Source of the DNA: an uncultured Clostridia bacterium
GTDB lineage: Bacteria; Bacillota; Clostridia; Christensenellales; Borkfalkiaceae
Length of the DNA stretch: 64,000 nt
Direction: 5' to 3'
Assembly: GCA_947090365.1 (NCBI GenBank)
Contig: CAMUNT010000001.1
Span: 1-64,000 of the forward strand
Position numbers and translations under genes: made by a program. Under the pieces are notes generated by a model that saw nothing but the letters and a program-made list of their open reading frames with translations, was not told the origin of the DNA and searched no databases. Numbering within the stretch: position 1 is the first letter of the stretch; the number at the start of each line of letters is the position of its first letter. This document shows, piece by piece, positions 8,419-17,600 of the stretch.

Positions 8419-8523
8419 AGAATATCTCCTGAGATTAAACGGGCGTAAAACCTGTCAAACTTATCTGCCGTTGAGGTGAATTTTTATTTTTGCAGGCGCA
8501 TATACGCCTACGATTTGATTTAT

Positions 8524-8552
8524 ATTGTAATACAATTTACAAATTATGTCAA
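8524..8552 (-). promoter_or_regulatory. Promoter of the acidic membrane protein gene
   Basis: On the minus strand TTGACA (8552-8547), 17 bp, TACAAT (8529-8524). This gives a leader of about 100 bases. The palindrome TTGTAATACAA overlaps the -10 box. Confidence 0.7.
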
Positions 8553-8713
8553 GAATAAATAAGTAAAAAAGCATATTTGCATTATATTATATTGTAAAGG
8601 ATAAAACGAATGTAAAAGGGCTTTAAAATATTTTACTTCACTTACCGGAATTTATACAGAAAAACGGCAATATATTATATTCCGGCAATTAAAAATTTTT
8701 ATTAAAAAAAGTC

Positions 8714-8742
8714 TTGCAAATACAGTTAAAATGCGTTATAAT
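8714..8742 (+). promoter_or_regulatory. Promoter of the PucR-type HTH gene
   Basis: TTGCAA (8714-8719), 17 bp, TATAAT (8737-8742), followed by AGGAGA 8 bases before the ATG at 8766. Confidence 0.75.
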
Positions 8743-8765
8743 CTTTTGCGCAGGAGATACTTTGA

Positions 8766-9173
8766 ATGAGCGCGGTTCATACCGGAAATCACAAGTTTAA
8801 AGAGAACGGAAATATGCCCGAAAATACAAATAGGGGCGGGAATATGTCCGAATTAACGCAAATTTCACCCAAAAATATCACCCTTGAAGAAATAGTTTCG
8901 TGTCTTACCAAATCACAGCGCGAACGGCTTATTGCGGGGTACGATATGAAAAATTTTGCGCGGATATTCGAGCATAGCGATTTGATGCTTACCGTAGACT
9001 GTTTTTTTAAAAACGGTATGAACGTTTCCGAAACCGCGAGAAGGCTTTATATGCACAGAAATACTCTGATATACAGACTGAATAAAATTCAGAAAACCTG
9101 CGGAATAGATTTAAGAAATTTTGAAATGGCGGTAACGTTTCAGTTATTGCGCGTGCTGTACGGGCGGAAATGA
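8766..9173 (+). CDS. PucR/CdaR-type C-terminal HTH regulator (short)
   Basis: A 135-residue protein whose last 60 residues form the PucR C-terminal helix-turn-helix: NGMNVSETARRLYMHRNTLIYRLNKIQKTCGIDL. In full-length PucR and CdaR regulators this domain follows long sensory regions; here only a short unrelated N-terminus of about 70 residues precedes it. The ATG at 8766 is chosen for the AGGAGA eight bases upstream and the consensus promoter just before it; ATGs at 8814 and 8844 are possible alternatives. The protease gene begins nine bases after it and uses a GAGGTG site overlapping this stop, so the two are co-transcribed. DNA targets are unknown. Confidence 0.8.
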   Translation: MSAVHTGNHKFKENGNMPENTNRGGNMSELTQISPKNITLEEIVSCLTKSQRERLIAGYDMKNFARIFEHSDLMLTVDCFFKNGMNVSETARRLYMHRNTLIYRLNKIQKTCGIDLRNFEMAVTFQLLRVLYGRK

Positions 9174-9182
9174 GGTGTAAAT

Positions 9183-10517
9183 TTGAGTAAAAGAGTTAAA
9201 ATTACTTTAACGGTTATAATTGCGTTTATCATTGCGCTGGTTTCGTTCGGTGCAGGATTTTTAACGCAGAAATGTACGACCGACAGAACGGTTGCGTCAT
9301 ACGAGTGGGCGTTGAAAACTATAAAGGATAACTACTATTTCTGCGACCCGGACGTATCCTTTACGGAAACGTCTTTGAAAAAGATTGCGGAAGAATATCT
9401 GGACATATATTCCGAGTATTACACCAAAGAAGAGTACGCGGAAATTATGAAAAGCAACACAGGCTCGAAAAGCGGAATAGGCATAGGTTTTGCGTACGTT
9501 AAAAATAAAGGCGTTTATATAAGTACCGTCGTTGGCAATTCGCCTGCATATAAATCCGGTTTGCGCGCAGGCGAATGGATAAAGAGCGGAAGCGTTGACG
9601 GAAACGAAACCGCGTTTTCTTCCGTCGACGATTTTATCGGTTTTATCGATCCGTTGAAGGACGGCGAAGAGTTCGATTTGATTTCCGCAGACGGGGCATC
9701 GTCATTTACTATGTCAAAAGCGGAATACACCGCAAGCTACACGAGTTTCAGCACGTCTTCCGAGGGCTGGACGTTTACCGATTCGCTTAACGGCGGACTT
9801 GAGCCCTGTCTCGATATGAAGCTGAAAATGCCGTTTCTTCCCGACGGTTGCGCGTATTTAAGGCTTGACCAGTTTTACGGGACTGCAACTTCCGAGTTTT
9901 ACACGCTTATCGAAAAATTCAACGCGCTGAAATGCACGTCGTTAATTCTCGATCTGCGCTCTAACGGCGGAGGTTACGTCAATATTATGCAGGACCTTGC
10001 CGGCGCGTTTGCCGACGGAAAATCGAATACTGCAATGATTTCGCGCGATAAGAAGGGAAGTGAGGTAAAATACAGATGCAAAAAGATTTCAGACGCTGAT
10101 AAAAGAGTGGATAAAAGCGTAAAAGTTTTCGTGCTTGCGAACTCCGGCACGGCAAGCGCATCGGAAGCGTTGATAGGGGCAATGGTCTGCTACGGCGCGT
10201 TGAAATACGAAAATATTTTCCTGTCGCAGTACTCAGAGGAATGTTTAGGCTGGATGTATTCGTCCGGTGAAAAGGTGAAAAATGCTCAGACCTACGGCAA
10301 AGGGATAATGCAGACTCCTTTTACGAATTTGAGAACGGGCGAAGTGTTAAAGCTTACGACGGCAAAAATTTTCTGGCCCGATACGGAGACGAGTATACAC
10401 GACCGCGGCGTTACCGTTGCAGACGATAACTGCACGCCCGTTCCTGCCGAATGGGAATGGACTAAGGACGACGCCGAGCTTAAATCGGCCGTCGAAATAA
10501 TCAGAACGCGTTTATAA
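9183..10517 (+). CDS. S41 family C-terminal processing peptidase with PDZ domain
   Basis: A 444-residue protease exported or anchored by an N-terminal hydrophobic segment (residues 8-28). A PDZ domain (about residues 95-170) contains SGIGIGFAYV and NSPAYKSGLRAGEWI. The catalytic domain has LILDLRSNGGGYV, the serine motif NSGTASASEAL and a Lys in YGKGIMQTPF, giving the Ser-Lys dyad of CtpA/CtpB-type enzymes. It starts with TTG at 9183 behind GAGGTG (9172-9177). In Firmicutes such enzymes cut envelope or signalling proteins, including sporulation regulators; the substrate here is unknown. A bidirectional terminator follows. Confidence 0.9.
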   Translation: MSKRVKITLTVIIAFIIALVSFGAGFLTQKCTTDRTVASYEWALKTIKDNYYFCDPDVSFTETSLKKIAEEYLDIYSEYYTKEEYAEIMKSNTGSKSGIGIGFAYVKNKGVYISTVVGNSPAYKSGLRAGEWIKSGSVDGNETAFSSVDDFIGFIDPLKDGEEFDLISADGASSFTMSKAEYTASYTSFSTSSEGWTFTDSLNGGLEPCLDMKLKMPFLPDGCAYLRLDQFYGTATSEFYTLIEKFNALKCTSLILDLRSNGGGYVNIMQDLAGAFADGKSNTAMISRDKKGSEVKYRCKKISDADKRVDKSVKVFVLANSGTASASEALIGAMVCYGALKYENIFLSQYSEECLGWMYSSGEKVKNAQTYGKGIMQTPFTNLRTGEVLKLTTAKIFWPDTETSIHDRGVTVADDNCTPVPAEWEWTKDDAELKSAVEIIRTRL

Positions 10518-10528
10518 AAGATTGTAGG

Positions 10529-10560
10529 AAAAAACCGCAGTGTTGCTACTGCGGTTTTTT
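10529..10560. terminator. Bidirectional terminator
   Basis: A 13-bp inverted repeat (10529-10541 and 10548-10560) made of A6-CCGCAGT and its complement. It lies between convergent genes and overlaps the last codons of the 71-residue minus-strand ORF. Confidence 0.92.
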
Positions 10561-10761
10561 CACGTTTTTAATTCTTCTTGCCGACATAAGTAAGCAGATT
10601 AAAAATCCTTCGTCGACTCTCGTTATCTCCAAGGACGCGTTTCCGTCGCTTTCGAAGTATTCGTCAGTCACCTTTTTAACGTCTGCCAAAAACAGCTCGC
10701 GTTCGAAATCCGACATATCGTCGCGGTCAAGCGACAGTATTCTGTTTAATTCCTTATTCAC
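10546..10761 (-). CDS. Small protein coupled to the MinD-like ATPase
   Basis: A 71-residue protein whose start overlaps the stop of the MinD-like gene by 4 bp (ATGA), so the two are translated together. It has an acidic helical first half (DRDDMSDFERELFLADVKK) and a mixed second half ending in CLLMSARRIKNVKKP. By position and size it could be a partner of the ATPase, as MinE is for MinD, but I see no convincing MinE motif. Function unknown. The 3' end runs into the terminator hairpin. Confidence 0.65.
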   Translation of the reverse strand: MNKELNRILSLDRDDMSDFERELFLADVKKVTDEYFESDGNASLEITRVDEGFLICLLMSARRIKNVKKPQ

Positions 10762-11489
10762 AGTCTTTCCCTCACTTTTCTTTTAATATATCCGTTGAAC
10801 CCGAAGTAGGGCTTCAATACGTTGCACAGCGATTCACGCTTTCCGCTTATAGTTTCGTAAGCGGACTTAAACGCTTTCAGTGTCGTCTTTTTCCATTTGC
10901 CTAACGGAACGGACAAGTCCTCGGGAATTACCGCCTTTAAAGGCAGCCGAAGAAGCGAGGCGATTTCCTGCGCGGTCATAACCTCGCCGTTTATAATCTG
11001 CCCGCCGTTCAGTTTGTTGACGAAAAGCGAAATATTTTTAATTCCGCCGTCGGAAAGCATCGCCTTGCAGGCGTCCGAGCTTTTTACCGACGGCAGGTAC
11101 GGTTCGGTAACAATAATCGCGCTGTTGCACTTCCTTTTAGCGATTTTGTCAAGCAGTATGTAATCGAACAGTCCGTCCAGCTCTTCAACGGCCTGTTCGG
11201 CAAATTTTTCGTCCGCAAGCCCCAGGGAAGAGGCAAGCGACAGATTGACCGCGTTATGGTGTGGGATAAGTGTCTGCTTTGCGCGGCACGCGCCCTTTTC
11301 GTAGTCCGCAAGAGTATAAATCTGCATATTTCCGCATCCGCAGGTGCAAAGCGCGTTCCCGGCATATCTGTCGCCGTCGACGATAAGCGTCCTTTCACCC
11401 GCCTTTGCAAGCGCCAGCCCAAGCCCTATGCAGCAGGTCGTAACGCCCGTTCCGCCTTTCAGGTTTGTCATATAAATTTTTGTTGCCAT
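10758..11489 (-). CDS. MinD/ParA-type ATPase
   Basis: A 243-residue deviant Walker A ATPase: KGGTGVTT at residues 11-18 carries the signature first Lys. The switch I-like segment follows VDGDRYAGNALC. The Walker B-like strand reads FDYILLDKI, with an Asp in place. A basic C-terminus (GYIKRKVRERL) could act as a membrane-targeting helix as in MinD. It is shorter than MinD (about 265) and no MinC or MinE gene is next to it. A Cys-rich stretch CTCGCGNMQ near residue 48 is unusual. The gene has a strong AAGGAG site and a 71-residue coupled partner. It may position some cell-surface or division factor. Confidence 0.8.
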   Translation of the reverse strand: MATKIYMTNLKGGTGVTTCCIGLGLALAKAGERTLIVDGDRYAGNALCTCGCGNMQIYTLADYEKGACRAKQTLIPHHNAVNLSLASSLGLADEKFAEQAVEELDGLFDYILLDKIAKRKCNSAIIVTEPYLPSVKSSDACKAMLSDGGIKNISLFVNKLNGGQIINGEVMTAQEIASLLRLPLKAVIPEDLSVPLGKWKKTTLKAFKSAYETISGKRESLCNVLKPYFGFNGYIKRKVRERL

Positions 11490-11597
11490 AAAATTCTCCT
11501 TTTTTACGATTATAATATATAGGTAACGGAAAATTTTGTATTTTTTTAACGATTTGTATATATATTTTTGTGTAGTTGTAATGTTTTTTTATTACAA

Positions 11598-11618
11598 ATC
11601 GTCAATTTTAATTGACAA
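11598..11618. promoter_or_regulatory. Palindrome over the -35 box of the giant gene
   Basis: GTCAATT-TT-AATTGAC (11601-11616), with 7-bp arms, overlaps the TTGACA at 11612. It presents TTGAC on both strands, so it could serve as an operator or as a shared -35 for the divergent minD-like gene. Confidence 0.45.
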
Positions 11619-11640
11619 TGAATGTATATTCGGTTATACT
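11612..11640 (+). promoter_or_regulatory. Promoter of the giant surface protein gene
   Basis: TTGACA (11612-11617), 17 bp, TATACT (11635-11640). The predicted leader is about 27 bases with no clear Shine-Dalgarno site before the ATG at 11674. Confidence 0.75.
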
Positions 11641-11673
11641 TAAACTAATTTAAAGCCAAAATAAAGTATAATT

Positions 11674-14600
11674 ATGGGTAAAGTAAAAGTTAAAAACAAT
11701 AATATTTCCGGCTTCAGAATAGCCGTAATGATAATATCAATACTGTTGCTGTCGCTGTTTATGGCGTTCAGTATGCTTTTGGGTGTTGCTTCGTTTAAGA
11801 ACAACGGACCTGTGGTTGCGGGTAACGATGCTACCACGGTAAGAAAAAAGCCTCCCAAGGACGGCACGCTTCCCACAGGCATTACAGACCCGCTTGACAA
11901 TATCGGACATATGGCTTACGTTCTGGACAATCAGCCGTCGTATCACGTATACGCATATAACTCGACCAGATCTATGGGATACGAGCAGGTAACGCAGTCC
12001 TGGAAGGATTACAAAGATGCCGGATTGAGCGGTGCGGGCGAAGGCGTTATGGTTTGTTCAGACCTTTCTTATTCCGGACTTGTACAAAGCTCGTCACAGT
12101 CCTGCTTTATCGGGAATAACGAAGCGCACGTAAGGCGCGGTAAAAAGCCGGGCAGTAAAAACACGAAGCCTTTGGACATCGAGTGGGCTGACGGCGAGCC
12201 TGTAAATTACAATGCGGACGAATACAAGCTGGTTTACGGCGAGTTTTCAACCGAAATTTCGGTTTACGTTATAAACGAAGACACATTTGTGCGTGCGGAC
12301 GACGTGATTGATAACGGCGACGGCACGTATTCGCAAAAATTCTATCTCAACGAAAAAGCTTCCTGCTGGTATCAGTACGGAATGAAGACGAGGGGAGATT
12401 TAAAGACTTTCCCCGAGTTCAGGAAAATAGAAATAACGTTCACTTTCGACGGAGATTGGCGGCTTCTCAGCAGTTACTGTGAAGAAAACGCCATAATAAA
12501 TCCGCGTGCGCTTGGCGGAATGGATGCGGACAGCAATTCCAAAACGACTACCACTTACGATTACTCGCAGGAGGGTTTCGATAACGCGCATTACGCGTAT
12601 TATAACGATTTCTTTAAAAAGTATCAGGGCTCCACTGGCGGAAATTCCTCTCAGCCCGCAGAAAAAGAAATAGAAATCACCGACGTGCTTATGGGGGGCT
12701 TCGGGAAAGTATTGGGCGACGGACAGCAGTTCGATATTTCGCTTACTCTCGGCAGTAACGCTTACGAGGGAAAAGTATTTTTAAAGCTTCCCGGCCTTGA
12801 AAATATTCTTGACGTAATAGACGCGCGCGTTGCGCTCGGTAAAAAGGGAAGCGGAACGCAGGATTTTTACGCCGAATTCAAAGAAGGAAAGATAAACGTC
12901 TATTACAGTACGGATTTTGCATTGACGTGCAATGTAAACGAACTTTCGCAGTGGTTAAGCGGAATTAATTCCGGGCCCGCGGTTCACTCGGACGGTGCGG
13001 AAGAGAGTGGCGGAGGGCTCGATATAGGCTCTGTCTTAAACGCAATGAATCTCGGACTTTCCGAAACCGAAGCGTTTATAACGCTGAAATCCGACGACCT
13101 TATGGGTATGGGTTTGGGCGTTGACGTCGTTTTCGGCTTTAACAGAGTTCGGGAGGATGAAGGAGACGTTTTCTCGATAAAGAGCCTCGACTTGAATTAT
13201 ATCGGTTACGAGGGCGACGAGATTGCCGTCAAGGCGGAAATAAAGCCCGACGCGGACGGCGCAATGCCTATTACGAGAGTTCCCGCACAAACCCCCGCAA
13301 ACCTTGCCGACTACGCTGAAAGCGTCTATAAGCTTTTTAACAGCAATACTGTAAAAATCAGTATAGGGCTGGATGATAAGCTTATCGAAGGGCTTACGCT
13401 GACCGCAAATTCTTATCTTTCAATCGGAAGCAAAATTTCTGCTTACGCCGAAATTTCGGCCGTTTATAAGGGCGTTTCGTTAAAGCTTGACGCAACTTAC
13501 ATATATGAAAATACGGCTTACGGCAAAATTTATCTGCACGTCAGCGAATTTAACGGCAGGGCGGTAAACGCAAAGATTAACTGCGATATAAAAGATACGG
13601 TAACGGCTGTCAAAAATTTAATTTCACTGTTTGCAAGCGACGGGTCGGTCGATTCCGGTACGGTGACGGTACCGGAAACGGGTGTGAAACTGGCAACTGT
13701 AATCAACAAAGTTTTAAATCTCGACTTTTCTGAAATTATAGGCAGTGTCAAGGGCGACGGTAATTCTGTAAGTCTTGAAATAAACGTAGATAAGCTGCTT
13801 GCGGGGCTTGACGTTTCGCTCGGAATAGATTTCGGAACGCTGGCGCTTAAAGTCGTTCCGGGAGCAGACGGAAAACCTGCTGTAATTTCCGGCGGAGTAT
13901 CGGGTCTTGGTCTCGATATTATCGAAATTACGGGTTCGGAAAATATTCTTCCCGAAATCGATGCGGACGGATACGTCGATATTAATACATATCTCGAAAG
14001 CGTTTATTCGCTTCTGAAAAAGCCTTCTTACGATATTGCCGTTTCGCTTGACGGAACCGAGATAGCCGACGGAATAGATCTCAGAGGACTTAAAGTCAAC
14101 GGCGTTGCAACCGTTGCCGTTGAAAACGGAACGGTGCGCGTTAAACTGCCTGTAACTATTTCGTACAAAACCGTAAGCTTGACGCTTACCGCGTACTACA
14201 CTGTAAATTTAACCGACGGCAGTTACGGCAACGTATATCTGCACGTTACCCAATTTAACGGCAAAGACGTAAATGCAAAGGTTTACTGCGATATTAAAGA
14301 TGCGGTTGAAGGCATAAACGGTATAATAGCGAAATTTGTTTCGGGTAGCGGAATTGCCGTTACAAACGAGCAAAGCGTCTTATCGAACGTTATAGCTTTG
14401 CTTTTAAAAGCCGATTATAACGAAATAATTAACGCAACCAACGAAAAGCTTAACGTCACGTTTGACGTAGACGCGCTATTATCCGCTCTTGACATTTCGC
14501 TCGGCGGAGTGTCTTTCGGTGAACTCAATCTTGAATTCGTACCTAAAACGGGAGTTTTAAACGGCAGTCTTGAAAAGCTCGGTCTTACAGTAAGCTTAGC

Positions 14601-17600
14601 AGGCAGTAACGAACCTCTTGCACAGTTCGGAGGTGAAGGTTACGTCGACGTTAATTCGTTTATCAGCGGGATTGCGGGTATAGTCAACAGCGAAGTTTAC
14701 GAAATAGGCGTTAAATTTGACGGCGGTAAAATTTCGGAAAATATAGACTTAAGCGGACTTACGCTTGACGCAACCGCGCACGCGAAGCTTGAAGACGGTT
14801 ACGATAAAGTTACGGCGGTCGTAAATATGCTTATCAGCTATAACGGCTTGGAAGCCGAGCTTACGGCTTATTATTCGGCTGATATAAGCGCAAATGATTT
14901 CAGCACAGTTTATCTTGAAATTACGCGCATCGACCGTACGAATATCAGCGCAAAGGTTTACTGCGATATAAAAGAGGCAATCGACGCGGTAAACGATATA
15001 ATAAACGTTTTCAATCCGCCCGTAGAGTACGGTGACGCTTCCGATATAATTTCAAAGTTAGCGGGCGTGGTTTTAAATTTGGACTATGCGGAAATAATAA
15101 GGTGTTCACAGGAAAAGCTTTCCGTAACGCTGAACGTCGACGAAATTCTTTCTGCCCTCGGAATTACTCTCGGCGGAGTTGAATTCGGGAATTTACAGCT
15201 TGAACTGGATTTGAATAACGGTGACGCGGTAATCAGCGGAAAGCTTGACAAGCTCGGCGCCGAGATGACTTTAAAGGGCGTTGACGGCTATAAAATGCCC
15301 GTAACAAATACCGACGAATATCTTGATCTGACCAAGGCTATAAGACTCGTCGGAAAAATGATAGACGAGGGCAAGAAAATCGCCGAAGCCGAGGACGTGG
15401 TTTTCGCGGTAAAGGGAAGCGCGTCAATCGGCGGAGTGCAGGTCGAAATCAGCGGAAACGGTGAGGTTATCTGGGCTGACGGCACACTGAAAGTTGCGCT
15501 GTCGCTTGCGCTGACAGTCGAAGGAGAACCGCTCGATATAAACTTCGTCTACGATAAAGACGGCGATCCTTTCGTAATCATTACTATAAACGGCGCGGGC
15601 GTAAAAATAAGCAATGCAGAAACCGATAAGCTTGTAAATTCTATTAAGGGCTTGATAGACGCCTTCACGAAGAGCGGGCCGAAAGATGCCGAAAATGAAG
15701 CGGACGCTTATAAAATGCGTTCTTACTCCTTTGAAGAAATCGCAGGCAACGAAAACGTAAAAACCGTATTGAACGCTATTTTGGGCTTTGCGAACGAGTT
15801 AGTTGCGGAAATTCAGACTAACCCCGCGGGAATATATGAGTTGCTTATTAAGCACACCGGTGGCGCGAGCGTGACGCTCGGCGCGGACGGCTGTCTGTCG
15901 ATTAACTTTGCAAAGGCTGAAAGTGCCGTCAATGCGTCCGTCGAAGCGGGTAACGGAGCTACTGTATTATCGATACTCAACGATATTGCGGTAAACGAAA
16001 AAACCGAAGAAAACGCAGACGGAAAATATACTTTTTATGAGCTTTCGGAGTTCACGAAAATACTATATAACTGGTTCTTTGACAAAATAGAAGATATTAC
16101 GCTTGAAGAAATTCTCGGTAGCAAAACTTATGAAGTAACCGTAAATCTTTCAGGTGCAGACAGCGGTATAAGTGTGCTTGAAGGCGTTTCCGTCAATGCT
16201 CGTCTGTATTATGCCGAGGGGCTTGACGGCACGCGGTTCGCAAATAAATTAATGCATACTGAGCTTGATTTGGACATAAACGGTACGTTCGTTTCCGTAA
16301 CCGCGGCGTACAGCGGGCGCACGCTGTTTGTAGAGCTGAACAAGATAGGCGCTACCGCTATTACCGGCGTCAAATTCAAGGCAGGCGTCGAAAAGGTTTT
16401 CGATGTTGCTGAGGAGCTGGTAAGGCTGATTACAGATACAAACTTCGTTGAAACGATCGGTTTGCTTACGGGTAAAGGTTCTGTTTCGGCTGACGAAATT
16501 GAAAATATTGCGACGTTTGCTTCCGTTACGGATGAAAACGGCAATAGCTCAACCTCGGCTTTGACGAAGTTAATCGAAGCGTTTTTAACGCTCGATTTAA
16601 ACAAAGCGTTCGATTTCGATGCCAAAACGAATACCGTAAAAATCAATCTCGATGCAATTACGGAAGCGGTGCTCGGTATCAGACTCGGTACGATAACCGC
16701 AACCTGTAACGGTAACACGCTTTCTGCAAGCTTGAAGAATGAGGATAACGGCGAATGGCTTTCGCTGAACGCCGCGCCTTGCGAGAGCAGAAAGGATATT
16801 CTGAACCCCGACGATTATACAGACGTAGATTTCCTTTCTACATTTATTTCCGACATTGTCGGAACGGTTACCGACGAAAATAATATTATACACAGGCTTT
16901 ATACCTTCTCGGGCACTATCACCGTCAATATTAACATTCCCGTACTCAGTCAGACAGTCGAGTTCAAGAACGCAACGCTTACTGCGGGATTTGATAAAAA
17001 CGATAAATTCTATCTTACGTTGGCCGCGTCTATGAACGGCACTCTCGCAACAAAGAAAAGCGATATAAGCATAACTTATTCCGACGGGCTTATCGTTCTC
17101 GGCAGAGGCGTGGAAACGGCAGATAAGGAATTTAAGGTACTCACGTTCGAGTACTTCCTCGATAATATATTAGATAAAAACAATTCGCCTTTGCAGTGGC
17201 TTCTCGGCACCGATAAAACGCTGTGGGGATTGGTCGTCGGCTTCGTAAAAGCAGATATTGACAGCGGTCTTACCAAGCCTAAGATTTATACCCTGTACGA
17301 AGAGCTTAAACAGAACGCGAAAGAAGGCACCTTCAATCTTCGGGATTATCTGTCCGGTATGTGCGTAAACGCAGGCGGTTTAACGTCGGTTTACGGTAAC
17401 GGCGCGTCCCTTGCGGAAGAGAAGTTCAAGCTTGCGGAGGATAGCGGACATTACGCGTTCGATATAGACGCCGGTACGCTTACTGATAACGTAATTTCTA
17501 AGTTGTGCGCCGTAATACTCAGGGATGAGGGCGGAATAAGCGGTCTGAAAGCGTTCGGCGCAATCGACTCTTACGTCGAGTTTACGGTTGATTTAAGTAA

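Larger units (their letters stand above)
8419..8765. other. AT-rich divergent control region
   Basis: This 347-bp stretch between divergent genes has no credible ORF. It contains one promoter for each flanking gene (8524-8552 minus, 8714-8742 plus), repeated TTGTAA/TTACAA words around 8525-8540, and long A/T tracts. Confidence 0.6.

Noticed and set aside
16209..16718. 169-residue minus-strand ORF within the giant gene
   Set aside because: Ser/Val/Thr-rich antisense reading of beta-strand repeats, with no promoter or ribosome site.
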